Assembly: GCF_008016535.1 (NCBI RefSeq) | Contig: NZ_SAXY01000010.1 | Location: forward strand, 1 to 44,292 | Length of the DNA stretch: 44,292 bases | Direction of reading: 5' to 3' | From: Brachyspira pilosicoli | GTDB taxonomy: Bacteria > Spirochaetota > Brachyspiria > Brachyspirales > Brachyspiraceae | Part shown: positions 24,135 through 33,696 of the stretch, piece after piece | How positions within the stretch are numbered: the first letter of the stretch is position 1 | How the letters are laid out: every line of letters starts with the position of its first letter | Position numbers and translations under genes: made by a program | The notes under the pieces: generated by a model | Told to the model about the DNA's origin: nothing | Database searches by the model: none | What the model saw: the letters and a program-made list of their open reading frames with translations, nothing else

Positions 24135-25919
24135 ATGAATAAAAAAAATAATAAAAAATATAAAAATAGAGAAGAGGCTTTTAGAGATTATTTTGAAAGC
24201 GTAAGTAAAATTGTATATACATTAAACTTAATATCTGACAGAAATGATATGACAAGAAGACTTTCTAATAATATAAATAGGGTATTGGGTTATGATGATG
24301 AGACAATTATTAATGATGAGAAAGTTGCAAATAATAATAATGATGAGATAGCCATATTAATAGATTCTATAAAAAAAGATTTAAAAAAGATACATACATT
24401 TAAACAATATAATTTTAATATAGAGAGATTTATAGATGAGTTTGAATTAAATGATGATGAAAGATTTATTTTATATTGTTTAATTACTTATACAATTTAT
24501 GGGGACTCTATGTCTGCCATATCTGTAAGAAGGATATTAGAACTCATCACAATGGATGCAGATATTTATATTAACAAGTATCATTATTTTGACAGCAGCA
24601 GCAAATTAATGTCAAGCGGCATACTTGTTTTATCTCATGAACCTTATTCAAGTATTGGACTTTTAGAGGTGTCTAATACTTTGATTACATTTGTTAATTC
24701 AAAGATAGTTTTTGCTTTTTTAGAGAAAGAAAGCTATGATTTAATATTAGATATTACAAACAAAGAAAATTATATAGATACAAAATCTAAAAAGAAGATT
24801 ATAAAAGAGCCAAGAATATTAACACCAAAAGAGATAGTTTCTGAACTTAACAAAACAGTAATAGGTCAAGATGATGCTAAGAAAGCATTGTCTGTACATG
24901 CTTATTTACATTGTTTAAGAATTAATGGCAATAAAGATATACCATTTAGGTCAAATATTCTTATGATAGGACCTACTGGAGTTGGTAAAACATATTTGGT
25001 AAAAACATTAGCAGATATTTTAGGGCTTCCATTTGCACGTGCTGATGTTACTACGCTTACAGAGACGGGTTATGTAGGAGATGATGTTGAGGTTGTATTA
25101 TATAATCTTTATAAGAAGGCTAATGGTGATTTAGATAAAGCACAAAATGGTATAGTATTTTTAGATGAGGTAGACAAGATAGCAAAAGCCGATGCTCATC
25201 AATCTACTACAGGCAACCCATCAGACAAGGCTGTTCAAGAGGCTTTGCTTTCTATGATGAATGGTGAGGATATTAGAGTACCTGAGTTTGGCGATAGAAG
25301 AATGATGCATTCAAGTGATGGTATTATAATGAACACTAAAAATATTTTATTTATTTTCGGCGGTGCTTTTGTAGGGCTTGAAGATATTATAAAGATGCGT
25401 CTTAAAGGGGAGAGTAGTTTAGGCTTTGGTTCTAATGCGGTTGTAAATAAACTTCAGAAAAATAAAATACTCAGTCAGGTAGATGTGAAAGATGTAGAGA
25501 AATATGGTATGATACCAGAGTTTATAGGAAGAATACCGATAATTGTAACTTTAAATGAACTTACTAAAGATAATTTAAAAGATATATTGCTAAAAACTAA
25601 AGAATCACCTATAATAAAATATGTAGATTTCTTTAAGAGCATAGGAAAGAAGCTAATATTAACTGACGATGCTATAAATTATATAGTCGATAAGGCTTCT
25701 ACTATGAATATGGGGGCAAGATCTTTAAAAAGTATAGTTGAAACTGCAATGGTTAATATACTTTTTAATTTAGATGGTATAAAGGGAAATGCTTTAACTC
25801 TAACTAAAAATGATATAGAGAAAGCATTTGAAGAGAGGGAGGTAGTGATTTCAAGCGATAAAGATTTTATTAAAAAGAATAATATAAGTCCAAAAGAAGA
25901 TAAAACTTATATGGCTTGA
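24135..25919 (+). CDS. ClpX-like AAA+ ATPase without zinc-binding domain
   Basis: 594 residues. The C-terminal 360 follow ClpX: Walker A G-P-T-G-V-G-K-T (279-286), pore loop G-Y-V-G (312-315), Walker B V-F-L-D-E (341-345), a ClpP-docking-like L-G-F (429-431), arginine finger in E-F-I-G-R (R466) and the M-G-A-R-S-L-K sensor 2. The N-terminal 230 residues replace the usual C4 zinc domain with a helical region I do not recognise. The ClpX R-K-H loop aligns with G-D-R-R-M-M (386-391), so substrate choice probably differs. Cotranscription with rimO (34 bp) and the sigma gene (60 bp) is likely. Confidence 0.88.
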   Translation: MNKKNNKKYKNREEAFRDYFESVSKIVYTLNLISDRNDMTRRLSNNINRVLGYDDETIINDEKVANNNNDEIAILIDSIKKDLKKIHTFKQYNFNIERFIDEFELNDDERFILYCLITYTIYGDSMSAISVRRILELITMDADIYINKYHYFDSSSKLMSSGILVLSHEPYSSIGLLEVSNTLITFVNSKIVFAFLEKESYDLILDITNKENYIDTKSKKKIIKEPRILTPKEIVSELNKTVIGQDDAKKALSVHAYLHCLRINGNKDIPFRSNILMIGPTGVGKTYLVKTLADILGLPFARADVTTLTETGYVGDDVEVVLYNLYKKANGDLDKAQNGIVFLDEVDKIAKADAHQSTTGNPSDKAVQEALLSMMNGEDIRVPEFGDRRMMHSSDGIIMNTKNILFIFGGAFVGLEDIIKMRLKGESSLGFGSNAVVNKLQKNKILSQVDVKDVEKYGMIPEFIGRIPIIVTLNELTKDNLKDILLKTKESPIIKYVDFFKSIGKKLILTDDAINYIVDKASTMNMGARSLKSIVETAMVNILFNLDGIKGNALTLTKNDIEKAFEEREVVISSDKDFIKKNNISPKEDKTYMA

Positions 25920-25979
25920 TTTTACTTAAATGTTTAAAATCTGTTTTATATATGTAAACAGTAATGGAGTTGACAAATA

Positions 25980-26549
25980 ATGATGACAAAAGAAAAAGAA
26001 TTATTAAAAGATTATGAATTAATAGAAGCCCACAAAAATGGGTATAGTGAAGCTTTAGATATTTTACTTACTAGGTATAAAAATTATATCTTTAACATAT
26101 CCTATCGTTTTATGCATAATTATGAAGATGCTATGGATTTAACTCAAGATGTTTTAATACGCGTTTATAAAGCTATAGGAAGATATGAAGAGAGAAATTA
26201 TTTTAAAGGCTGGTTATATAGAATTATCAGCAATACTGCTATTAATATGTATTCCAAAGCTTATAGGCGTGAGTCTCCTTATCTTGAAAAACTAGAAGTT
26301 GTGGACGATAAGAGATATAATACTGAAAAAGAATATGAGAGAGTGTATTTGCAAGAGAAAATATACTCAGCTTCTAGTAAATTGAAAGGAAAACAAAGAG
26401 ATGTATTCATCTTGAGATATTATGAAAATTATTCTTATAAGGAGATAGCTGATATTTTGAATATATCCAGTGATTCTGCTAAGAGTAATTATTCTTATGC
26501 TCTCAAAAAAATGAAAACTTTGTTAGAAAAAGAAAGGACTCTTTTATGA
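25980..26549 (+). CDS. ECF-type RNA polymerase sigma factor
   Basis: 189 residues with sigma region 2 (about 24-90: D-A-M-D-L-T-Q-D-V-L-I-R-V-Y-K-A then F-K-G-W-L-Y-R-I-I-S-N) and region 4 (about 130-182: L-K-G-K-Q-R-D-V-F-I-L-R-Y-Y then Y-K-E-I-A-D-I-L-N-I-S). The start ATG 25980 is followed at once by a second ATG; GGAG about 11 nt upstream favours either. It overlaps the next gene by 4 nt, a translational coupling typical of sigma/anti-sigma pairs. Confidence 0.95.
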   Translation: MMTKEKELLKDYELIEAHKNGYSEALDILLTRYKNYIFNISYRFMHNYEDAMDLTQDVLIRVYKAIGRYEERNYFKGWLYRIISNTAINMYSKAYRRESPYLEKLEVVDDKRYNTEKEYERVYLQEKIYSASSKLKGKQRDVFILRYYENYSYKEIADILNISSDSAKSNYSYALKKMKTLLEKERTLL

Positions 26550-26887
26550 AACTACATGAAATGATGCAATTCAAAACTAAAATTGAAAGAAAAAGAAATT
26601 ATTTTAGTTTAAATAATTTGCCAGATGATGAGTGGGCTCGTATGTTAAGTAGGGCTAAAGCAGAGAGTGCTATAGTTAAAAAAGAAAATACTCTTTTTAA
26701 TTATATTTATTCTATGATGTGTTCTAGGAAGCTTTCATTTGTATTATCTATGGCTATAATTGTAGCATTGATTTTATCTTTTTTATACGCTAATCCTAGT
26801 GTTATAAAAAATAATGAGTTGGATAATATTAATACGGCTTCTACTAATAGAAGAAATGTACCTGCTATTAATGTATCTAGGTTGTAA
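26546..26887 (+). CDS. Small single-pass membrane protein, probable anti-sigma
   Basis: 113 residues: a charged N-terminal part (1-60), one membrane helix (about 65-82, L-S-F-V-L-S-M-A-I-I-V-A-L-I-L) and a short tail outside. The ATG overlaps the sigma stop as ATGA. Position and layout fit an anti-sigma factor, with the N-terminus inside. The zinc anti-sigma motif H-x3-C-x2-C is absent, so it would be a non-zinc type. Followed by a strong terminator. The role is inferred from context only. Confidence 0.7.
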   Translation: MKLHEMMQFKTKIERKRNYFSLNNLPDDEWARMLSRAKAESAIVKKENTLFNYIYSMMCSRKLSFVLSMAIIVALILSFLYANPSVIKNNELDNINTASTNRRNVPAINVSRL

Positions 26888-26915
26888 TTTTTTCTAAAAG
26901 TATTGTAATATATAG

Positions 26916-26957
26916 TAGAATTGTATATAATAATCTAATATGCAATTCTATTTTTTT
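26916..26957 (+). terminator. Terminator after the sigma/anti-sigma pair
   Basis: A 12-bp stem with one G-U pair (26916-26927 with 26939-26950) is followed by seven T. It separates this unit from clpC. Confidence 0.85.
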
Positions 26958-27038
26958 ATAAGTTTAGTTTTTTTATATCCGATAAATATTGAAAAAAGAA
27001 ATATAATATATACAAATTTATGATTATAGGAAACAAAT

Positions 27039-29543
27039 ATGTCTTATCCATTTCGTCTTACTAATAAAGCCATAAGAATATTAGACCTACATTCTGTGGA
27101 AGAAGCTAAGAGATTAAATCATGATATGCTTACTCCAGAACATGTTTTATTAGGAATATTTCATGAAACAGATTCAATAGTTGTCAATGTTTTGAATAAA
27201 TTAAAAATAGATATAGAAAAGATTAAATTTGATATAGAATCTTCTATGGTAAAATCTACAAGTAATACTAAATTATTTGGTAAAATACCGCCATCACCAC
27301 GCATTCAGCATTTAATAAGCAGAGCGGCAGAAGAGGCTAAATCATTAGGAGATAATTGCATAAGTACAGAGCATTTACTTCTTGGTATTTTAAAAGAGGA
27401 AAATGGCATAGCTTATAATGTACTTACTAGCTATAATTTAGATTTAAAAACATTAAGACATGAGATGATGAGAATTAGGGGTAAATCTGGTTCTTCATCA
27501 AATATTTCTGAATCTTCTTCTAGCACTATTCAAGAAGATAATACAGCAAGAACTCCTACTTTAGATAAGTTTGCCCGTGATTTAACTAAAATGGCTAGAG
27601 AAAAGGCATTGGATAGAGTAATTGGCAGAGAAAATGAGGTAATGAGAGTTGTACAGATACTTTCAAGGAGAAAGAAAAATAATCCTATACTATTAGGGGA
27701 GCCGGGTGTTGGTAAGACTGCTATAGTTGAAGGTTTAGCTGAAAAGATTGTTTCTACTGATGTGCCTGATATATTATTAAAAAAGAGGGTTTTAAGTTTA
27801 GATTTATCTTCTGTTGTTGCGGGTACTAAATATAGAGGTGAGTTTGAAGAGAGAATAAAAAATATAGTAATGGAGATAAAAAAAGTTGGTAATATAATAA
27901 TATTTATAGATGAGCTTCATACTTTAATTGGGGCTGGAGGTGCAGAGGGAGCTTTAGATGCTGCCAATATGCTTAAGCCTGCACTTTCTCGCGGAGAGAT
28001 TCAATGTATTGGGGCAACTACTATCAATGAATATAAAAAGTATATAGAAAAAGATGGTGCTTTAGTGAGAAGATTTCAGCCTATAAATGTGGAAGAGCCT
28101 TCTATTGATGACACTATAGAAATATTAAATGGAATAAAATCTAAATATGAAGAGCATCATAAGGTAAAATATACTGATGGGGCTATTTATGCTTCTGCTG
28201 TATTAAGTAAAAGATATATATTTGAAAGACATTTGCCAGATAAGGCTATAGATTTAATTGATGAGGCAGGTTCAAGAGCAAGACTTATGAATATGGTAAG
28301 ACCTCAGGAATTAAAAGATTTAGAAAACAAAATAAAAGAGCTTAATCAGGAAAAAGAAACAGTTGTAAAAAATCAGATTTTTGAAGAGGCTGTTAAATTA
28401 AGAGATACTATAAAATCTTTGCAAGAGGAATTGGATAAAAAAGAAGCTGAGTGGAGAAGCGAGAGAGATAAGACAGAAACGATTATTAATGAAGATGATA
28501 TAAGACATGTAATATCAGAAATTACAAATATACCAGTAAAAAGATTATTAGATTCTGAGAGTAAAAGACTTATTGGTATGGAAGATGAGCTTCATAGTAA
28601 GATAGTTGGACAAAAAGAGGCTATATCATCCATATCAAAAGCTATAAGAAGGGCAAGAGCGGGGCTAAAAAGCACTAAAAAACCGCTTGGAAGTTTTATA
28701 TTTTTAGGACCTACAGGTGTTGGTAAAACTGCTTTAGCTAAGGTGCTTTCAGAGTTTATGTTTGGAGATAGTGATGCTCTTATAAGAATAGATATGAGTG
28801 AGTTTATGGAGAAGTTTGCAGTAAGCAGACTTATAGGAGCTCCTCCGGGATATGTTGGTTATGAAGAGGGAGGCGGACTTACAGAGAAAGTGAGAAGAAA
28901 ACCTTATTCTTTAATACTTTTTGATGAGATAGAAAAGGCTCATCCTGATATTACAAACATACTTTTACAGGTGCTTGAAGAGGGGCAGCTTACAGACAAC
29001 TTTGGAAGAAAGGTTGATTTCTCTAATACTATAATTATTATAACAAGCAACTTAGGAGCAAGAGATATTGTTAAAGGAACTTCTTTAGGTTTTAATGCTA
29101 TTGGAAGTGAAAAAGATATTAATGACATGAAAAACTTTGCTATGGAAGAATTAAAACAGAATTTCAATCCTGAGTTCTTAAACAGAATAGATGATATTAT
29201 AGTATTCCATACTCTTACAAAAGAAGATTTAAAAGATATTATAGAGATTATGCTTAGAGAGTTGAATGAAGCTATAAAAGATAGAAATATTTTTATAAGT
29301 TTAACTGATGAGGCAAAGAATTATATAATAGATAAAGGTTTTGATAAGAAGTATGGGGCTAGAAGTTTAAGAAGAGCTATACAAAAAGAGGTAGAAGATT
29401 ATATTAGTACAGAGATACTTTTTGGGCACATTGAAGATGGCGATAATGTTAATGTTGATTCTGATGGAGAGTCGCTGCTATTTAATGTTGAAAAGGTAAA
29501 GACCTACAGAGAAAATGAGGTAGAAGAGCTATCTAAGAGTTGA
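27039..29543 (+). CDS. clpC: ATP-dependent Clp protease ATPase subunit ClpC
   Basis: Unfolds proteins for ClpP. 834 residues: a double Clp-N domain (1-150), AAA1 with G-E-P-G-V-G-K-T, a UVR-type region with coiled coil (about 425-480, [10 protein letters not shown]), and AAA2 with G-P-T-G-V-G-K-T. The UVR region and the short middle domain mark ClpC rather than ClpB, and S-L-G-F in AAA2 is the ClpP-docking tripeptide region. AGGA about 9 nt before the ATG. Monocistronic between two terminators. ctsR and mcsAB, its usual neighbours in Firmicutes, are absent. Confidence 0.95.
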   Translation: MSYPFRLTNKAIRILDLHSVEEAKRLNHDMLTPEHVLLGIFHETDSIVVNVLNKLKIDIEKIKFDIESSMVKSTSNTKLFGKIPPSPRIQHLISRAAEEAKSLGDNCISTEHLLLGILKEENGIAYNVLTSYNLDLKTLRHEMMRIRGKSGSSSNISESSSSTIQEDNTARTPTLDKFARDLTKMAREKALDRVIGRENEVMRVVQILSRRKKNNPILLGEPGVGKTAIVEGLAEKIVSTDVPDILLKKRVLSLDLSSVVAGTKYRGEFEERIKNIVMEIKKVGNIIIFIDELHTLIGAGGAEGALDAANMLKPALSRGEIQCIGATTINEYKKYIEKDGALVRRFQPINVEEPSIDDTIEILNGIKSKYEEHHKVKYTDGAIYASAVLSKRYIFERHLPDKAIDLIDEAGSRARLMNMVRPQELKDLENKIKELNQEKETVVKNQIFEEAVKLRDTIKSLQEELDKKEAEWRSERDKTETIINEDDIRHVISEITNIPVKRLLDSESKRLIGMEDELHSKIVGQKEAISSISKAIRRARAGLKSTKKPLGSFIFLGPTGVGKTALAKVLSEFMFGDSDALIRIDMSEFMEKFAVSRLIGAPPGYVGYEEGGGLTEKVRRKPYSLILFDEIEKAHPDITNILLQVLEEGQLTDNFGRKVDFSNTIIIITSNLGARDIVKGTSLGFNAIGSEKDINDMKNFAMEELKQNFNPEFLNRIDDIIVFHTLTKEDLKDIIEIMLRELNEAIKDRNIFISLTDEAKNYIIDKGFDKKYGARSLRRAIQKEVEDYISTEILFGHIEDGDNVNVDSDGESLLFNVEKVKTYRENEVEELSKS

Positions 29544-29551
29544 TTGTTAAG

Positions 29552-29584
29552 AGCTCCAAATATTAATTTATTTGGGGCTTTTTT
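29552..29584 (+). terminator. Terminator after clpC
   Basis: An 11-bp stem with one G-U pair (29552-29562 with 29569-29579) is followed by a run of T to 29584. Confidence 0.85.
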
Positions 29585-29737
29585 ATGGGATATTAATTAT
29601 ATTTAGATAAATAATTTTTGTTTATTTTTATATTTTGTATACGTTTAGAAAAAAGTAAAAGTTTTGATTTTATATGTTAAGAATAGGTATAAAATAATGG
29701 TTTTATTTTGATATATATAAATTTGAACTTCGTTAAA

Positions 29738-29835
29738 ATGCAGTTCTTTTGCTTCTTTTATATCAATAAAAGAAGTGGGGGTATGTACCCTAAGGGCACG
29801 CTTCGCAGGGGGCAAAGCCACCACAAATAAAAAAC
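29738..29835. repeat. Dispersed hairpin repeat, copy B
   Basis: Matches copy A (22619-22691) over its first 47 bp: atgcagttctttt, stem cttctttta (29752-29760) with taaaagaag (29767-29775), then gggggtatg. It then has its own small hairpin ccctaaggg (29788-29796) and about 25 extra bp before a similar AT-rich end (ccacaaataaaaaac). Confidence 0.75.
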
Positions 29836-29887
29836 AAATCTAATATATTTTTTAATTATCAAACTAAAATAATTGTATGAGGTATAT

Positions 29888-31243
29888 ATGATTGATAAGA
29901 AAATTGATGTGTTTGAGAACTACCCTGTTTATAAGGCATTAATTACATTAGCACTCCCCACAATACTAGGAATGCTTGTAAATGTGTTTTATAATATGGT
30001 TGATACTTTTTTTGTAGGAAAAACAAACGACCCTAATCAGGTTGCTGCTGTTTCTTTAACTATGCCTATATATTTGGTTCTTATGTCTTTTGGTTCTATA
30101 TATGGTATAGGGGGAGCATCATATATATCTAGATGTTTGGGTTCTAAGAATTATGATAAGGCTAAAAAGGTTTCATCTTTTGTATTTTATGCAAGTGTTG
30201 TTACTGGTTTGGTGTGTATGATAATATTTTTTATATTTTTAGAAAATATATTAAAATTATCTGGAGCTAGTTCTAACACTTATGTTTTTGCTAAGGATTA
30301 TTTGCTTATAGTTGCTATTGGAGCTATATTTGTGGTTTGTCAAATGTCTATGGGGCAGGTTGTGCGTTCTGAGGGGGCTTCCAAGGAGGCTATGTTTGGA
30401 ATGGTACTTGGAACTGTAGTAAATATTATACTTGACCCTATAATGATACTTTATATGAATATGGGGATTGCGGGTGCTGCTTTGGCTACTATAATAGGAA
30501 ATGCTTGTTCTTTTTTCTATTATACTTTTTACATACTCAAAAAAAGCACTTTTCTCTCTATAAAGATAAAAGATTTTTTAATCAGCAGTGATATATTAAA
30601 TAATGTATTTTCTATTGGTTTTCCTGTGTTTATGAATAATGTTCTTATAAGTGTTGCGAATATTTTAATTAACAATTTTGCTTCTAAATATAATGACAAT
30701 GTAGTTGCTGGGCTTGGAGTGTCGCAGAGAATATTTACGCTTGTACTCTTAGTGTTTATAGGTTTAGGGCAGGGTGTGCAGCCTTTTATAGGGTATAATT
30801 TCGCTTCAAAAAATTATAAGAGAATGAATGCTTCTATAAAACTTTCTTGTTTAATTAGTTTTATTTCTGGTGTTTTATTTTTAATATTTGCTTTTATATT
30901 TTCTAAAGAGTTAATTAGAATATTTATAGATAATGATGAGGTTATAGAATATGGCTCTAAGTTTTTAATAGCGGCTTATTCTGTAGCTCCTGTTATAGGT
31001 TTTCAATTTATATTTATGTCTACATTTCAGGCATTAGGTAAGGCTTTACCGTCTTTAATACTTTCTATATGCAGGCAAGGGTTAGCATTTGTTCCTGCTA
31101 TATACATAGGCACTAAGTTTTTTGGCATAAATGGCATAATATGGTCGCAGCCTATAGCAGATATTGTTTCTATATTATTGTCTGCTATAATGTATATTTA
31201 TATATATAGAAGAGCTAAAAAAAAGTTGGTAGATATTTCATAA
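29888..31243 (+). CDS. MATE family efflux transporter
   Basis: Exports drugs or metabolites using a Na+ or H+ gradient. About 451 residues, 12 predicted helices in two similar halves. The start has the family pattern L-A-L-P-T-I-L-G-M-L-V-N-V-F-Y-N-M-V-D-T-F-F-V-G. The second half contains G-L-G-V-S-Q-R-I and G-L-G-Q-G-V-Q-P-F-I-G-Y-N. I start at ATG 29888 because GAGG sits 5 nt before it; a TTG at 29873 is possible but overlaps that site. MepA-like by eye; substrate unknown. Confidence 0.92.
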   Translation: MIDKKIDVFENYPVYKALITLALPTILGMLVNVFYNMVDTFFVGKTNDPNQVAAVSLTMPIYLVLMSFGSIYGIGGASYISRCLGSKNYDKAKKVSSFVFYASVVTGLVCMIIFFIFLENILKLSGASSNTYVFAKDYLLIVAIGAIFVVCQMSMGQVVRSEGASKEAMFGMVLGTVVNIILDPIMILYMNMGIAGAALATIIGNACSFFYYTFYILKKSTFLSIKIKDFLISSDILNNVFSIGFPVFMNNVLISVANILINNFASKYNDNVVAGLGVSQRIFTLVLLVFIGLGQGVQPFIGYNFASKNYKRMNASIKLSCLISFISGVLFLIFAFIFSKELIRIFIDNDEVIEYGSKFLIAAYSVAPVIGFQFIFMSTFQALGKALPSLILSICRQGLAFVPAIYIGTKFFGINGIIWSQPIADIVSILLSAIMYIYIYRRAKKKLVDIS

Positions 31244-31285
31244 TTATTTTTTATATAAATTTTATATATAATCGAAAAAATAAAT

Positions 31286-31314
31286 TTGACAAAGGGCATA
31301 ATATTTTATATCCT
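31286..31314 (+). promoter_or_regulatory. Promoter of the nucleoside-scavenging locus
   Basis: TTGACA (31286-31291), 17 bp, TATCCT (31309-31314), about 22 bp before ATG 31337, with AGAGG in between. The -10 is weak, so regulation by an activator is possible. Confidence 0.5.
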
Positions 31315-31336
31315 AATATATAGAGGTGTATAAAAA

Positions 31337-31987
31337 ATGGATAATCTTAATCAATTAATAGATCATACTATATTAAGAGCAGATGCCACAATAGATGATA
31401 TAAGAAAATTATGCATAGAAGCTAAGGAGCATAATTTTTATTCTGTATGTGTTAATTCTGCTTATGTTAACGTTGCGTACAATTTTCTCTTACATTCAAA
31501 TGTTAAAGTTTGCTCTGTTGTGGGATTTCCTCTAGGAGCCATGATTAAAGAGGCTAAGGCATATGAAACCAAATTTGCTATTGATAGCGGTGCTAATGAA
31601 ATAGACATGGTGGCAAATATTGGTTTTTTGAAAAGTAAAAAGATAGACTTATTCGAAAGAGATATAAAAAAGGTAAGAGATGCTTGTCATGTAGGGGTTC
31701 TTAAAGTTATAATAGAAACTTGCCTTTTAACGGATGAAGAAAAAGTTTTAGCTTGTAAGATAGCTAAAGAGTTTGGGGCAGATTTTGTTAAGACTTCCAC
31801 TGGTTTTTCTACAGGAGGGGCTACAGAGCATGATGTTGAGCTTATGAGGAAAACAGTTGGCGATAAAGTTGGAGTTAAAGCTTCTGGAGGCATAAAAACT
31901 TATGAAGATGCCGTAAAAATGATAAATGCAGGAGCTAATAGAATAGGTACTAGTAATGGTGTCACTATAATGAAGTCTTTAAAGTAA
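31337..31987 (+). CDS. deoC: Deoxyribose-phosphate aldolase
   Basis: Splits 2-deoxyribose-5-phosphate into acetaldehyde and glyceraldehyde-3-phosphate, feeding nucleoside sugars into glycolysis. 216 residues, TIM barrel. The Schiff-base Lys is K152 (F-V-K-T-S-T-G-F); K123 (V-L-K-V-I-I-E-T) and D90 (E-I-D-M-V) complete the site. First gene of the locus, 43 bp before the phosphorylase pair. No phosphopentomutase (deoB) gene is present here. Confidence 0.96.
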   Translation: MDNLNQLIDHTILRADATIDDIRKLCIEAKEHNFYSVCVNSAYVNVAYNFLLHSNVKVCSVVGFPLGAMIKEAKAYETKFAIDSGANEIDMVANIGFLKSKKIDLFERDIKKVRDACHVGVLKVIIETCLLTDEEKVLACKIAKEFGADFVKTSTGFSTGGATEHDVELMRKTVGDKVGVKASGGIKTYEDAVKMINAGANRIGTSNGVTIMKSLK

Positions 31988-32030
31988 TTTTCAATATTTT
32001 TAATAAAATATAAATTAAGGATTATTGTAA

Positions 32031-32831
32031 ATGGAATATAGAGAGCCTAAAGCATTCTATGATGAGAAAGCCTTTAGCAAAGGTTTATTGCAGTATCATA
32101 TAAAATTAAAAAAGTTTGATGTTGCAAGATATGTTTTACTTCCTGGAGATCCTAAAAGAGTTGAGTATATAGCAAGTTTTTTAGATGATGTAGATTTTAA
32201 AGCCGACTATAGAGAATATGTTACAGTTACGGGAAAATATAAAAATATTCCTGTCAGTGTAACTTCAACAGGTGTAGGTGGACCTTCTGCTTCTATAGCT
32301 ATGGAAGAGCTTATAAAGGTAGGAGCTGACACTTTTATACGTGTTGGTACAGGTGGTGGGCTTAGTTTAAAAGTGAAGCCTGGAGATTTAGCTATTGCTC
32401 AAGCTGCCATAAAAGACGAGGGTACTTCTTTAGAATATATACCTTTTGAATATCCTGCCATTGCTAATACAGATATAGTTTTTGCTTTGAGAGATGCGGC
32501 AAAGTTAAAAAATTATAATTATCATATAGGTGTTGTTCATAGTAAAGATTGTTTTTATGGTGAGTTAGAGCCGGAGAATTCTTTTTTTAGAGATAAATTT
32601 GAAAATGATCTTAAATATTATACTTTATGCGGAGCTATAGTTTCAGAGATGGAATGTGCGGCACTTTTTTCTTGTGCGGCTATTAGGAATGTGAGAGCTG
32701 GTGGAATTATGCATGTTGTAGAAAATACTATGATAGAGAGAATGGGTACACATTTAAATTATTCTTCAAATATAGATAATATGATTTTAACTGCATTAGA
32801 AGCTATAGTATTATTAGAAAAGAGAGGATAA
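32031..32831 (+). CDS. Nucleoside phosphorylase, uridine-phosphorylase type (1)
   Basis: 266 residues of the PNP/UDP family 1: phosphorolysis of a nucleoside to base and (deoxy)ribose-1-phosphate. Phosphate-site G-D-P-K-R (39-43) and R-V-G-T (104-107) are present, as is the ribose-site E-M-E (206-208). The uracil-binding Q-x-R of E. coli Udp (F-Y-P-G-Q-E-R) is replaced by F-Y-G-E-L-E-P (175-181), so the base specificity is not certain. AAGGA site. The paralogue starts 8 bp downstream. Confidence 0.9.
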   Translation: MEYREPKAFYDEKAFSKGLLQYHIKLKKFDVARYVLLPGDPKRVEYIASFLDDVDFKADYREYVTVTGKYKNIPVSVTSTGVGGPSASIAMEELIKVGADTFIRVGTGGGLSLKVKPGDLAIAQAAIKDEGTSLEYIPFEYPAIANTDIVFALRDAAKLKNYNYHIGVVHSKDCFYGELEPENSFFRDKFENDLKYYTLCGAIVSEMECAALFSCAAIRNVRAGGIMHVVENTMIERMGTHLNYSSNIDNMILTALEAIVLLEKRG

Positions 32832-32839
32832 TATATTTT

Positions 32840-33649
32840 ATGTCTAATACAAAAAATGCTTTGCCAAAACCTTTTTTTAAAGAAGATGAAAATTTGGTTC
32901 ATCATTTAAAACTAAAAAAGGGCGATGTTGGAAGGTATGTTATAATGCCGGGGGACCCTAAAAGATGCGTGAAGATAGCAAAAAGATTTGATAATGCTAA
33001 ATTAGTTGCAGATTTTAGAGAATATGTTACTTATACTGGTTATATAAACGGAGTTAAGGTTTCTACTACTTCGCATGGTATAGGAGGTCCTTCTACAGCT
33101 ATAGCATTAGAAGAACTTATAAATGTGGGAGCGGACACTTTTATACGTGTTGGTACTTGCGGCGGAATGAATATGAATGTACTTCCGGGAGATGTCGTAA
33201 TAGTAAATGGTGCTATAAAGGTTGGGGGTACTATGAGAAACTATATACCTGATGAGTTTCCTTGTGTGCCTAATATAGATGTATTAGATGCTATGATTGA
33301 TGCTTCAAAAAAAGTAAATATAAAAACTCATAGAGGTGTTGTTCATTGTAAGGATGCTTTTTATGCCCAGCATGCTCCAGAGAGTATGGCAGTTGATAAA
33401 GAGCTTTTGTATAAATGGGAATCATATATAAAGGCTGGTTGTTTAGCTTCAGAGATGGAGTCTGCAGCACTTTTTGCAGTTGGTGCTTCTAAGGGAGTGA
33501 GAACGGGGGCTTCTATGCTTGTGCTTCATAATCAAGAGAGAATAAAAAATGGTATAGATGACCCTAAAGATTACACAGGAGAAGAGGCTATAGATTTAGT
33601 TATAGAATCCATTAAAGTTTTGATAGATAATGATAAAAATGCCATTTGA
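32840..33649 (+). CDS. Nucleoside phosphorylase, uridine-phosphorylase type (2)
   Basis: 269-residue paralogue of the preceding gene, same motifs: G-D-P-K-R (38-42), R-V-G-T (103-106), E-M-E-S (205-208). The base-specificity stretch is F-Y-A-Q-H-A-P (174-180), again without Q-x-R. The C-terminal part (L-V-L-H-N-Q-E-R) is closer to the standard Udp than that of copy 1, whose corresponding stretch has diverged. Two enzymes in tandem may split base or ribose/deoxyribose preference. Confidence 0.9.
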   Translation: MSNTKNALPKPFFKEDENLVHHLKLKKGDVGRYVIMPGDPKRCVKIAKRFDNAKLVADFREYVTYTGYINGVKVSTTSHGIGGPSTAIALEELINVGADTFIRVGTCGGMNMNVLPGDVVIVNGAIKVGGTMRNYIPDEFPCVPNIDVLDAMIDASKKVNIKTHRGVVHCKDAFYAQHAPESMAVDKELLYKWESYIKAGCLASEMESAALFAVGASKGVRTGASMLVLHNQERIKNGIDDPKDYTGEEAIDLVIESIKVLIDNDKNAI

Positions 33650-33696
33650 GTTTAATTTAGAATATAAATGTTTTATAAATAACTAAGGAAAAATAT

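Larger units (their letters stand above)
29544..29887. other. Intergenic region, clpC to MATE gene
   Basis: 344 bp. It holds the clpC terminator (29552-29584) and copy B of the dispersed hairpin repeat (29738-29835). No gene or confident promoter is visible in between. Confidence 0.7.
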
